From G963708325 sp963708325 (lineage in GTDB: Bacteria > Actinomycetota > Thermoleophilia > Solirubrobacterales > 70-9): DNA of 64,000 bases. The notes under the pieces are model-generated. The model saw only the letters and a program-made list of their open reading frames with translations. It was not told the origin of the DNA and ran no database searches. Positions 43,564 to 51,853 of this stretch are shown here, in pieces (position 1 is the stretch's first letter; every line of letters starts with the position of its first letter). The DNA is taken from positions 62,001 through 126,000 of the forward strand of contig OY970203.1 in the NCBI GenBank assembly GCA_963708325.1, written 5' to 3'. The position numbers were made by a program, and so were the translations under genes.

Positions 43564-44244
43564 GTGTACCTCGAGGACGCCGCCTGGATCCGCGGGGCCC
43601 TCGCCGCGATCGAGCTGCCGCCGGGCGCCGGGGTGCTGAACGCCGCCTCGTCCACGGAGCACTACCGCACCGTCGAGCAGCCCCAGATCGAGTCCGAGGT
43701 GCTGGCCCCGCTGCGCGACCGGGGGGCCGAGATCGTCCACCTGGACGCCAAGCGGGACTCCGGGGTGGACATCGTCTGCGACATCGCCGCCCCCGGCCTC
43801 GATCCGCGCCGCGACATCGGCCGCGACTTCGACCTCGTGCTCTGTACGGGCCTGCTCCAGCACCTCACCCCGGAGCAGCTTCCCCGCGCCGCCTCGGCGC
43901 TGTCCGCCCTGGTGCGGCCGGGAGGCTTCCTGCTGATCACGACGCCGCTCTCCTACCGGCGCACCGAGGACCCCGCCGACCACGGCTACCGGCCCACGCC
44001 GGCCGAGATGATCGCGCTGATGCGCGCAGCCGACCCCCGGCTCGACCCGGTGGCGAGCGAGGCGGTTCGGATCGACGCCCGCCGCTACTACAAGGGCTTC
44101 GTCTCGCGGCCCTCCTGGACGCCCGTGGGCGGCCGCTGGATCCCACTGCCGGGCTTCTCCGAGCTGATCAGGTACCGCGTGAAGCGCCTGCGGTGGCGCC
44201 AGAGCTGCGCCCTGCTCGCGAAGCGGGCTGACGTCGCCGGGTAG
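43564..44244 (+). CDS. SAM-dependent methyltransferase-like protein
   Basis: The 226-residue protein has a class I methyltransferase layout: GAGVLNAASSTEHYRT at the usual motif I position, DFDLVLCTGLLQHLTPEQL (motif II/III) and LVRPGGFLLITTP (motif IV-V). Motif I is not the standard glycine-rich one, so cofactor binding may be altered. It starts with GTG immediately after the stop of the deacetylase gene, with no gap. It may modify a sugar of the exported glycan. The end is four bases from the convergent glycosidase gene. Confidence 0.72.
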   Translation: MYLEDAAWIRGALAAIELPPGAGVLNAASSTEHYRTVEQPQIESEVLAPLRDRGAEIVHLDAKRDSGVDIVCDIAAPGLDPRRDIGRDFDLVLCTGLLQHLTPEQLPRAASALSALVRPGGFLLITTPLSYRRTEDPADHGYRPTPAEMIALMRAADPRLDPVASEAVRIDARRYYKGFVSRPSWTPVGGRWIPLPGFSELIRYRVKRLRWRQSCALLAKRADVAG

Positions 44245-44247
44245 AGC

Positions 44248-45687
44248 CTACGGACAGGGCGCCTGCTGGCTGGCGGGCGGTGCCTTGAGCAGCACGGCGC
44301 CCTGCGAGGAGCTCTCGTCGACGGGAGGCGAGTTCTGCCACGGCGCCGGGGTGCGACGCAGCGTCACCTTCGACTGCGGCTCCCAGCACTGGGTGGTGTC
44401 GTTGAAGCGGTAGTAGTTGTGACCGAAGTTGATCGGGCCGTGCGCCGGCTGCTGGGGCATGTTGTAGAGGACGATGCCGTTGTCGAAGTTCCGGCGCATC
44501 ACGCCGTTGCCGCAGGCTCCGCAGCTCCACATGAAGCGGGACCCCTTCGGGCTTCCCATGTCGGTCTCCCACATCGGCGACCAGTTGTTGGTCCCGCCCG
44601 TCCGCGGCGGGTCGCTCTGGAAGTCGGCGACGATCGAGTCCCTGCGGGCCCAGATCATGTAGTAGCCGGCGATCTCCTGCTCGCGGCGGGCCGCCATCAC
44701 GGCCTCGGTCGGCGTCTGGCCGCTCATCGTCGGCCGGTTGAAGTGCGGCTCCAGGATCACCGACTTGCGGCGCTGGTGCAGCCAGGCGATGTAGGCGAGC
44801 AGGCGCCGCAGGGCGAACCGCTTCGTCGCCGGCTGGCCGGTGAGGCCGTCGTCGTTGAAGCCGCGCTCCAGCTCGAGGAAGTTGGCGGCGGCGATCTCGC
44901 GCTTGACCCATGGGTTCGTGCGGTTCTGCCAGTAGAAGCCGTTGTGGATGATCTCGGCGTTCGGGAAGGCGGCGCGGATCTGCTCGACGAAGATGGTCAC
45001 GTACTTGCGCCAGTGGTCCAGGGTCATCCGCTTGTGTGTGCGCGGATCCCACGGCCTCACGTAGGCGCCGCTGCCGTAGCTGATCCGCCAGTCCATGTTC
45101 ACGTCGTCGATGTAGACGCCGACATAGCCGAGGTCCAGGGTTCCCTGCATCCGCCTGATCCACCAGCGGCGGAAGGCCGGGTTGCCGATGTCGGCGGCGA
45201 ACTCGGCGCATCCCGGTTCGGGATCGTCGCACTGGAAGGGGATGTAGAGCCGCCGGCCCTCGATTTTCGCCGTGTTCGGGTTGTCGGCCCTGTCGCGGAG
45301 CACCCAGGTCGGATGCCTGTTGAGCAGCGTCGCGTTCGGCTGGGTGCCCTTGGTGTCGCGGTAGATCGCGTACAGGTCCGAGTAGACGTGCGAGGGCGGC
45401 GCCCAGTTGATCGCGCTCTCGGAGCCGTGGCTGGCGTCGTACCACGGGCTGTAGCCGCGCATCCGCCAGTAGTGGTCGCGCATCCACTGCTGTTCCGCCG
45501 GCGTGGAGCAGGAGACGCCGTTCTGGGAGCAGGTGTAGCTGTCGAAGTTCGCGTAGGCGTTGCGCATGAACCGGATCTTGTTCGGGGCCGCGCTCGCGCT
45601 CGCGGCGGTGACCAGCAGCAAGGCAAGCGCCGCCAAGGCCAGCAGCAGTCCGGCCCTGCGCGTACGGAAATGAATGGTGCTTCGCAT
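44248..45687 (-). CDS. secreted GHL15-type putative glycoside hydrolase
   Basis: The 479-residue protein has a signal peptide (LLLALAALALLLVTAASASA) and a barrel-like catalytic region. Conserved points are EQQWMRDHYWRMRGYSPW, GRRLYIPFQCDD, GYVGVYIDDVNMDWR with likely catalytic aspartates, AEIIHNGFYWQNR and FLELERGFNDDGL. This matches the GHL15 family of putative glycosidases. Several Cys pairs fit an exported protein. The ATG at 45687 has GGAAAG about 6 bases upstream and was preferred to a TTG at 45690. It is a paralogue of 49870-51501. Confidence 0.82.
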   Translation of the reverse strand: MRSTIHFRTRRAGLLLALAALALLLVTAASASAAPNKIRFMRNAYANFDSYTCSQNGVSCSTPAEQQWMRDHYWRMRGYSPWYDASHGSESAINWAPPSHVYSDLYAIYRDTKGTQPNATLLNRHPTWVLRDRADNPNTAKIEGRRLYIPFQCDDPEPGCAEFAADIGNPAFRRWWIRRMQGTLDLGYVGVYIDDVNMDWRISYGSGAYVRPWDPRTHKRMTLDHWRKYVTIFVEQIRAAFPNAEIIHNGFYWQNRTNPWVKREIAAANFLELERGFNDDGLTGQPATKRFALRRLLAYIAWLHQRRKSVILEPHFNRPTMSGQTPTEAVMAARREQEIAGYYMIWARRDSIVADFQSDPPRTGGTNNWSPMWETDMGSPKGSRFMWSCGACGNGVMRRNFDNGIVLYNMPQQPAHGPINFGHNYYRFNDTTQCWEPQSKVTLRRTPAPWQNSPPVDESSSQGAVLLKAPPASQQAPCP

Positions 45688-45791
45688 CAACTCTTTCCTG
45701 GCTATTCGCGCGCTACGCCCCGCTGGATCAATCCCTGTCTGGCGAGGAGCACGACAGCCGGCGTGCCCGGTCCGGCTGAGGTGATGGATCC

Positions 45792-45829
45792 ATTGTAGGC
45801 AATGATCGCGATCCGCAAACCAAAAAAAA
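45792..45829 (-). promoter_or_regulatory. promoter with a T-rich upstream element for the GHL15 gene
   Basis: On the minus strand TACAAT (45792-45797) is a good -10 box and TTTGCG (45814-45819) a weak -35, 16 bases apart. A run of eight T (45822-45829) directly upstream resembles an UP element and stands out in this GC-rich DNA. The leader of about 100 bases contains a CAGCCGG/CCGGCTG hairpin. The rest of the 45688-45904 gap shows nothing else recognisable. Confidence 0.55.
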
Positions 45830-45904
45830 CCTCACACGCGTGCCTAAAGAACGCTTCCGGGCGGCCAAAGTTGTGGTCCCGGGCGCCGATCCGCGCCCCC
45901 GCAC

Positions 45905-46882
45905 TCAGGCCGAGATCTCAGCCAGGACGCCCTCGTCGACGCTGAACAGGTAGTTGTTCCCCGCCCCGGGCTCGGGCACGAGCGCGGCCTGGGGCTCAGC
46001 ACCCTCGGGGCCCAGCAGGAAGAACCGGTAGCCGAGCGGCTCGAGCAGCCCCTGGGCGGTGGCGGCCGCCTCGGTGCCGAGCAGCTCGCAGAAGATGTGC
46101 GGGCGATCGCGCTCGAGCAGGGCGCGGGAGCCCTTCAGGACCTGGTCCTCGGTCGTCTCGGTGTCGATCTTGAGCAGGTCCACGCGCTCGATCCCCTCGC
46201 GCTCGGCAAGGTCGTCGAGCCTCTCCACCCGGACCTCGATCGAGCGCACCCCGTAGCGGTTGGGCCTCACCCCGTAGCGCTCGGCATGGAGGGCGAAGTC
46301 GGTCGACAGCGTCGACATCGTCGTCAGCGCCGCCCCGCGCGGCTCGCGAAGCTCGGCCACCCCCGCCTGCGAGCCGGCCGCGACCCGGATCGGGTGGACG
46401 TTTGACAGCTCGTTGATCCGCAACGTCCGCTCCAGGCCGGCGAAGACCTCCGGATGCGGCTCCAGCGCGACCACCGTGCCGCCGGGGTTCGCCAGCGAGG
46501 CGAGGGCCGAGTAGAAGCCGACGTGGGCGCCAACGTCGATCGTGGTCCGGGCGCGGGCGGCGAGCCGGTAAAAGAGCGCGGAGACCTCGGGCTCGTAGCC
46601 GTCCCAGCCGCGCCAGAAGACGATGTTCGCGATCTCCTCGTCCCCTCCCGACCAGAGCACGAGCGTGCGGCCGTTCGGAAGCCGCGCCTTCGTCGTCCCC
46701 GAGTGGTGGAGGTATCTCTCGGCCCGTCCCAGGTCACGACCGGCCAACGTCACGACGCCCTTCACGGTGCGGGTCGCCAGGGCGTTGAAGGGTTGCGTGG
46801 CCCAGGCGCGCTTGAAGGCCTGCTTGGCGGTCAGGCCCGAGATGCGACTTCGCTTGCGGACGGCGCCGGTGCTCACCGCCAC
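45905..46882 (-). CDS. FkbM-family methyltransferase
   Basis: The 325-residue protein has the FkbM pattern: ARTTIDVGAHVGFYSALASLA (SAM motif I), GGTVVALEPHPEVFAGLERTL, then VDLLKIDTETTEDQVLKGS and HIFCELLGTEA. Such enzymes methylate hydroxyls of sugars or other small molecules. It lies three bases after the tandem GT2 gene and may methylate the same glycan. The GTG at 46882 was used; a GTG at 46876 is equally possible. The C-terminal residues have no further domain. Confidence 0.87.
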   Translation of the reverse strand: MAVSTGAVRKRSRISGLTAKQAFKRAWATQPFNALATRTVKGVVTLAGRDLGRAERYLHHSGTTKARLPNGRTLVLWSGGDEEIANIVFWRGWDGYEPEVSALFYRLAARARTTIDVGAHVGFYSALASLANPGGTVVALEPHPEVFAGLERTLRINELSNVHPIRVAAGSQAGVAELREPRGAALTTMSTLSTDFALHAERYGVRPNRYGVRSIEVRVERLDDLAEREGIERVDLLKIDTETTEDQVLKGSRALLERDRPHIFCELLGTEAAATAQGLLEPLGYRFFLLGPEGAEPQAALVPEPGAGNNYLFSVDEGVLAEISA

Positions 46883-46885
46883 ACG

Positions 46886-48703
46886 TTATCGGCGCAGCGT
46901 CCAGACGCCGAGCCGGTCGAACACGCGCTTGACGCGCGGCTCGAACCAGAAGCGCCGCCGCCCGCCGTAGATGACCGGATAGAGGACCTTGCGGATCGGA
47001 TTGAGGTCGGAGGCGCGGCGATACGTGCGGAGCTGGCTGAACAGGATCGGGTGACGGGCTTGCAGCTGCCTGTAGATGGCCGGATGCCGCTCGCGGTGCA
47101 CGGTGAGCGAGCGCTCCCCGTGCAGCCGCCGCCGGTAGGTGGCGATGCCCGGCCCGGCGTGGACGCCGACCGCGCCGCCCTCGGCGAGCGTCATCCACAG
47201 GTCCCAGTCCTCGTAGCCCTCGACCGGGCTCCATCCGCCGGCGCCCTCCAGCGCCCGGCGGCGGAACAGCGCCGAGACCGGGTACTCGTTGGTGTACGCG
47301 AGCCGGTACGGGTCGAGCCGGTCGGGCACCGCCCGGAGGATCTCGCTGGTCCCGAACTCCTCGTAGTCGCCGAAGCAGGCGACCGCCGCCGGGTCTCGAT
47401 CGAGCCGGTCCGCCATCAGCGCCAGCGCCCCCGGCATGGCGAGGTCGTCGGCGTCGAGCGGGAAGACGTAGGGCGCCGTCGTCGTCTTCAGGCCGGTGAG
47501 CCTCGCCGCCGCCTGTCCCCCGTTCCACCTGTGCCGCAGCACCCGAGCCGCCCCCTCGGCCGCTAGCCGGTCGAGCGCCTCCACCGTGTCCGGGTCGGTG
47601 GAGGCATCGTCGACGATCACGACCTCGAGGGGCTCGGCCTCGTCGATCGATCGCAGGGCCTGGACCGCGAGCTGGCCGTCGTTGTAGCACGGGATCACGA
47701 CGGCGATGCGGGCGTCGGGATGCTCGGACCCGGCCTCCGGACCGGGCAGCTCGCTCGCCTCGGGCGTGAACGCCGCCGGCCGCGCCGCCGTCACCTCCCT
47801 GAGCTTGAGGCGATCGGCCGCCGCGAGCGGTCGCTGCAGGGTCCAGATCCCGAGCCGGTCCATCGCCAGCTTCACCGACGGCTCGAAGCGGAAGCGCGGG
47901 CGCGCCCCGTAGACGACCGGGTACAGCAGCCTGCGCAGATGGCCGAGGTCGCTCTGGCGCCGCAGCTCTCCGAGCCGCGAGTAGAGGTCCGGGTGACGCC
48001 GGCGAAGCGCCCGGTAGACCTCGCGGTGGCGCGACCGCCCGGTGGAGCCCAGCCGCCCCGCGTGGACCCTGCGCAGGTAGGTGAGCACGTTGCGCCCGGC
48101 GTGCCTGCCCTTCACCCCGGCCTCGGCCAGCGACATCCACAGGCTCCAATCCGAGCGCACATCCAGGCCGCCCTCGAGCACCGGCTGCCAGCCGCCGACG
48201 CTGTCCAGGACGGCGCGCCGGAACATCGCCGACGCCGGGTACTCGTTCGTGTAGGCGAGCCGGTAGCCGTCGAGACGCTGCGGCACCCCCCTGACGAGCA
48301 GGTCCTCGCCCAGCTCCAGGTAGTCGCCGAAGCAGACGCCCACCGCGGGATCGGCGTCGAGCATGTCGGCCATCGCCGACAGGGCCCCGGGGATCGCCCG
48401 ATCGTCGGCATCGAGCGGGAAGACGTACGGCGCGCTGCTCGCCCGCAGACCGGCCATCCGCGCCGCGGACACGCCGGCGTTCTGCGCCTGGCGAATTACC
48501 CGTACGCCCTCGGCCTGGAGCTCGTCGAGCGCGGCCCTGGTGGCCGCGTCGGTCGAGGCATCGTCAACCACGACGACCTCGATCCCCTCCTCCTCGGCGA
48601 CCGAGTGCACGGCTTCGGCGAGGAACTCGCCGTCGTTGAAGCAGGGGATGATCACCGCCACGCGCGGCGCGCCGTCGGCGTGCAATGCCCGCGGGGCGGC
48701 CAT
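46886..48703 (-). CDS. bifunctional tandem GT2 glycosyltransferase (internal duplication)
   Basis: The 605-residue protein consists of two GT-A family 2 domains in a row. Each has VIIPCFNDG or VIPCYNDG, VDDAST and the metal site FPLDADD. Each also has an LAYTNEYP region, a GGW motif near LWMSLAEAG or LWMTLAEGG, and a C-terminal LLYPVVYG or VLYPVIYG with RLGxWTL. The halves are clearly homologous and likely arose by duplication of one gene. Such proteins can add two sugars in turn. The ATG at 48703 starts ten residues before the first strand; the stop of the GT4 gene overlaps it closely. Confidence 0.87.
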   Translation of the reverse strand: MAAPRALHADGAPRVAVIIPCFNDGEFLAEAVHSVAEEEGIEVVVVDDASTDAATRAALDELQAEGVRVIRQAQNAGVSAARMAGLRASSAPYVFPLDADDRAIPGALSAMADMLDADPAVGVCFGDYLELGEDLLVRGVPQRLDGYRLAYTNEYPASAMFRRAVLDSVGGWQPVLEGGLDVRSDWSLWMSLAEAGVKGRHAGRNVLTYLRRVHAGRLGSTGRSRHREVYRALRRRHPDLYSRLGELRRQSDLGHLRRLLYPVVYGARPRFRFEPSVKLAMDRLGIWTLQRPLAAADRLKLREVTAARPAAFTPEASELPGPEAGSEHPDARIAVVIPCYNDGQLAVQALRSIDEAEPLEVVIVDDASTDPDTVEALDRLAAEGAARVLRHRWNGGQAAARLTGLKTTTAPYVFPLDADDLAMPGALALMADRLDRDPAAVACFGDYEEFGTSEILRAVPDRLDPYRLAYTNEYPVSALFRRRALEGAGGWSPVEGYEDWDLWMTLAEGGAVGVHAGPGIATYRRRLHGERSLTVHRERHPAIYRQLQARHPILFSQLRTYRRASDLNPIRKVLYPVIYGGRRRFWFEPRVKRVFDRLGVWTLRR

Positions 48704-48708
48704 CGGCG

Positions 48709-49815
48709 TCAGCCGCCCCCCGGCCGCCGCCGGGCGGCGAGGTCGGCGTAGATCGACGCGAGCCGGTCCATCTCCGCGGCGGCATCGCGCTCCCTCTCGA
48801 CCAGGCTGCGCCCGTGCCCGCGCAGCGACTCGGCCAGCACCGGATCGCGGATCACCCGCAGCATCGCGCTCGCCACCGCGCCCGCCTCGATGGGCACGAC
48901 GATCGCATCCTCGTTCGGGCTGATCAGCTCGTGCACCCAGGGCAGGTCGGAGAGCACGCAGGGCGCGCCGCAGGCCATCGCCTCCCATACCGACCGCGGC
49001 GAGCTGTCGGACGACGCCACCGACACGCAGACGTCGGCGGCCCGGTAGTAGTCCGCCATCCGCTCGTAGGGCACGTGCCCGATCACGGTGGCTGCCTCGC
49101 CGAGGCCGTCGGGCTGGTCCAGGCCGGCGTCCGTCGCCCCCATGTGCTTGAGCACGAGCTGCGCTTCGGGCTCGGTCTCCCGCAGACGCTCGAACGCCTC
49201 GACGATCACGCCGATGTTGTAGACGGGCATCAGCGATCTCGGGCTGAGCACCACGGGGCCGGGCCCGAGGCCGAGCCGCCGCTTGGCGGCCGCGCGGTCG
49301 GCGGGCGGGGAGAACGTCTCGAGATCGACGCCCCAGTTGACCAGGACGGCGCCCTCGCGGCGCGCGCCCAGCTCGATCACGCGCTCGATCAGGTCAGCCG
49401 AGTCCGCCATCACCAGGTCCGCCCGCCGCACCGCCACCCGGTCGGCGAGGCGCTTGACCCATCCGGCCCGGTAGACGTCGGACCCCCACGCCATCGCCAC
49501 CAGCGGCGACGCCCCTGCGAGGGCGGCCGCGAAGGCGAACCCCGGCAGCCAGTTGGCGTGCACGACGTCGGGCTCGAACTCGCGAATCAGCGCTCGCACC
49601 CAGCGGACGTGGGCCAGCACCCCGCGCGGCGAGCGACGCGGAAGCGCCGGCGCATCCCTGCGCGCCACGCCGTGGAGCTCCGACGGCGACAGCTCCGCCG
49701 GCTCGTCACCGCCGACCAGGACGTCTATCCCCCGCTCGCTCATCGCCGTCGCCAGCGACTCGACGTGGGGGGAGTTCACCGTTCCGAGCATCAGCAGCCG
49801 AAGCGGGCCGGGCAT
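48709..49815 (-). CDS. GT4-family glycosyltransferase
   Basis: The 368-residue GT-B protein has an N-terminal LLMLGTVNSPHVESLATAM, FEPDVVHANWLPGFAF, and a C-terminal half with VVLSPRSLMPVYNIGVIVEAFE, SSDSSPRSVWEAMACGAPCV (EX7E-type) and LPWVHELI. It probably works in the same pathway as the tandem GT2 gene five bases downstream and the FkbM gene after it. The ATG lies 9 bases after CATACT, a possible -10 box. Confidence 0.85.
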   Translation of the reverse strand: MPGPLRLLMLGTVNSPHVESLATAMSERGIDVLVGGDEPAELSPSELHGVARRDAPALPRRSPRGVLAHVRWVRALIREFEPDVVHANWLPGFAFAAALAGASPLVAMAWGSDVYRAGWVKRLADRVAVRRADLVMADSADLIERVIELGARREGAVLVNWGVDLETFSPPADRAAAKRRLGLGPGPVVLSPRSLMPVYNIGVIVEAFERLRETEPEAQLVLKHMGATDAGLDQPDGLGEAATVIGHVPYERMADYYRAADVCVSVASSDSSPRSVWEAMACGAPCVLSDLPWVHELISPNEDAIVVPIEAGAVASAMLRVIRDPVLAESLRGHGRSLVERERDAAAEMDRLASIYADLAARRRPGGG

Positions 49816-49869
49816 CGGCCGGCAAGTATGACCCCGCGCCTACCCGGAAGCTAGTGGTCTGTCCGGTTG

Positions 49870-51501
49870 CTAGGCGACTCGGAGAAGGCTGCTGGCGGTG
49901 GAGGCGTGGAAGCGCACGTGCACCCGGTAGCGGCCGGTGCGCAGCACCATCTGCTTCTGGTAGTGACCGCGGCGGACGCGGACGACCGTGCGCCGCACCG
50001 TCGTCCAGGTGCCTGCGGCGCGCTGGCGGGAGAGCCGCAGGGTGACCCGGCCGCGCCGCGCGCCGACCCGGCCGCGCAGGCGGACGTCCTTGCGCACGAC
50101 CGTGCCGCTGCTCTCTCCGGTGCTGCCGCCCGTCCCGCCGCCCGTGGTGCCGCCGCCGGTCGTGCCGCCACCGGTCGTCTCGCCACCGGTCGTGCCGCCA
50201 CCGGTCGTGCCGCCACCGGTCGTCTCGCCGCCCGTCGTGCCGCCACCGGTCGTGCCGCCACCGGTCGTCTCGCCTCCCGTCGTGCCGCCACCGGTCGTGC
50301 CGCCACCGGTCGTGCCGCCGCCGGTCGTGCCGCCGCCGGTCGTGCCGCTGAGCACCGCGGCCTGGCCGCCGGCCAGGGTGACGCTGGAGACCTGCTGACC
50401 GGAGACGTTCCGCAGGGTGCCGTCGAGGGCGAGCGTCCGGCTCGGGTTGCCCGGCTCGTTCACGAGCACGACGCCGTTGGCGAAGTCGCGCCGCAGCACG
50501 CCGTTCCAGGCGTAGCGCGCTCCCTGGGCGGCGCCGAGGCTGACGTCGTATCCGGACCACCAGTCGCCCGGGGTCCCGCCGGAGTCCGTGCCGATCGCGT
50601 CGTTGCCGTCCGCGGCCATGAAGTAGGCGGCCATGTTGTACTCGCGCTCGGGGTTCGTCGTCGCGTACGAGTCGTAGATCGCGCCGATGCCCTGCGAGTG
50701 CAGCCAGTCGACGTGGGAGAGGAACCGCTCGTAGCCGTATGTCCCCGTGCCGGCCGTGATCCCGGAGTCGTTCACGCCGCGCTCCATGTCCACGTAGTCG
50801 GCCGCCTTCAGCTCGCGCGCCACGAAGGAATCGGCGTGGCCGTCGAACCACAGCGCGTTGTGGACGATCTCCCTGGTCGGGAAGGCGGCGCGGATCTCCT
50901 CCGTGAACTCCGCCATGTAGCGGCGCCAGTCGGAGAGGGTCATCGTCTGGCCCGTGCGTGGATCGCGCGGAGCGACCTGGCTGCCGTCGCCCGCGCCCAC
51001 CCGCAGCTCCATGTTGACGTCGTCGACGAAGAGGCCGCGGTAGCCGGCGGCGAGCTGCTGGCGCGCCTCGTCGATCCAGTACTGGCGGAAGCCCGGGTCG
51101 CCGATGTCGGCGGCGTACTGCGGGCAGGTCCCGTTGCCGCAGCCCCAGGGGATGTAGAGCCTGTGCCCGGCGGCGTCCTTGAGGATCCACTCGGGGTGCT
51201 GCTGGGCGACGCTCGTGTTCGGGTAGATCGCGTAGGCGTCCTTGTAGGTCCACGCGTCCGAGAACCAGGACAGGCGCGAGTCGAAGTAGGGGGCATAGGT
51301 GCGCATCCGCCAGTAGTGGTCGCGCATCCACTGCTGCTGCGCCGAGCTGGGGTTGACCGTGTACTGATCGAAGCTGGCGGTGGCCGCCTTGGCGAAGCGG
51401 ACGCTGCCGGCGTCCTCCGGGGCGGCAACCGCATCGGTTGCGCCCAGCGCAAGCGCGAACAGGCAGGTGATCGAAATGAACCCAGTGACGAAGCGGCGCA
51501 C
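49870..51501 (-). CDS. secreted GHL15-type putative glycoside hydrolase with repeat linker, under a c-di-GMP riboswitch
   Basis: The 543-residue protein has a signal peptide (FISITCLFALALGATDAVAA) and a GHL15 barrel with QQQWMRDHYWRMRTYAPYF, GHRLYIPWGCGNG, GYRGLFVDDVNMELR and REIVHNALWFDGH. A linker of about 14 GTTGG or ETTGG units follows (residues near 385-460) and a C-terminal beta-rich domain of about 75 residues starts KDVRLRGRVGARRGRV. It is homologous to the gene at 44248-45687, which lacks the linker and end domain. The GTG at 51501 has AAGGAG about 8 bases upstream, inside the closing stem of a c-di-GMP riboswitch. The end domain may bind the wall or glycan. Confidence 0.85.
   Translation of the reverse strand: MRRFVTGFISITCLFALALGATDAVAAPEDAGSVRFAKAATASFDQYTVNPSSAQQQWMRDHYWRMRTYAPYFDSRLSWFSDAWTYKDAYAIYPNTSVAQQHPEWILKDAAGHRLYIPWGCGNGTCPQYAADIGDPGFRQYWIDEARQQLAAGYRGLFVDDVNMELRVGAGDGSQVAPRDPRTGQTMTLSDWRRYMAEFTEEIRAAFPTREIVHNALWFDGHADSFVARELKAADYVDMERGVNDSGITAGTGTYGYERFLSHVDWLHSQGIGAIYDSYATTNPEREYNMAAYFMAADGNDAIGTDSGGTPGDWWSGYDVSLGAAQGARYAWNGVLRRDFANGVVLVNEPGNPSRTLALDGTLRNVSGQQVSSVTLAGGQAAVLSGTTGGGTTGGGTTGGGTTGGGTTGGETTGGGTTGGGTTGGETTGGGTTGGGTTGGETTGGGTTGGGTTGGGTGGSTGESSGTVVRKDVRLRGRVGARRGRVTLRLSRQRAAGTWTTVRRTVVRVRRGHYQKQMVLRTGRYRVHVRFHASTASSLLRVA
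50132..50345 (-). repeat. 15-bp minisatellite encoding the GTTGG linker
   Basis: The unit GTGCCGCCACCGGTC (plus strand) repeats in frame about 14 times with variants GTCTCGCCACCGGTC. It codes for GTTGG or ETTGG pentapeptides in the glycosidase linker. The E variant recurs at a regular three-unit spacing over part of the array, which suggests higher-order 45-bp duplication. Boundaries are approximate. Confidence 0.8.
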
Positions 51502-51507
51502 CGCCGA

Positions 51508-51591
51508 CTCTCCTTCCGCAGCCCGGCTGTCTCGCGGAGACCCGTGGCTTTGCGTCCCCGCCTCGCGGCGGGTTTGCCTTTATGGGGAGAG
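51508..51591 (-). ncRNA. class I c-di-GMP riboswitch (GEMM-I)
   Basis: On the minus strand the leader has AAAGGCAAACC, a CCCGCC-GCGA-GGCGGG hairpin with a GNRA loop, GGGACGCAAAGCC, and the second arm around CGGGTC and GACAGCCGGGCTGC. These are the conserved parts of GEMM-I in order. The outer bases CTCTCC (51586-51591) and GGAGAG (51508-51513) pair, and the second strand contains most of the AAGGAG ribosome binding site (51510-51515). Ligand-stabilised folding would therefore hide it; whether c-di-GMP acts as an off-switch is inference. Confidence 0.92.
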
Positions 51592-51679
51592 GGCACGGAC
51601 GCCCTCCCGCGTCGATAGATGTCGGCCGGCGCCCCGGCGCACCGAAGCGGCCGGGCGTCGTCTGGACGTTTGTCCTAAA

Positions 51680-51707
51680 CCGAAGATGAGAATTGGCTCA
51701 TATTCGG
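51680..51707. promoter_or_regulatory. imperfect palindrome in the 352-bp divergent gap
   Basis: CCGAAGATGAG (51680-51690) and CTCATATTCGG (51697-51707) pair at 10 of 11 positions around AATTGG. It lies between the riboswitch-controlled glycosidase and the divergent sugar transferase and could be an operator for both. The remaining parts of the gap (51592-51679 and 51708-51853) show a small CGGCT/AGCCG hairpin and nothing else I recognise. Confidence 0.45.
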
Positions 51708-51853
51708 CTCTTTTCGCGGCTAAAGCCGTCAATCTGCGGAAGACTCCAACTTGCGGGACGGCCGAAGCGTTTCTCAAGCTGGGGACGCATCGCTTCGATA
51801 GGGAACGCACAAGAGGCCACGGGACCCTGATACGCGAACGAGGACATGCGGGA

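Noticed and set aside
45688..45904. A second c-di-GMP riboswitch upstream of the other GHL15 gene.
   Set aside because: The leader has a hairpin but lacks the GGCAAACC and GGGACGCAAAGCC blocks.
50132..50345. Regular short repeats that might be taken for a CRISPR array.
   Set aside because: The units are 15 bp, contiguous and in frame within a secreted enzyme. There are no spacers and no cas genes.
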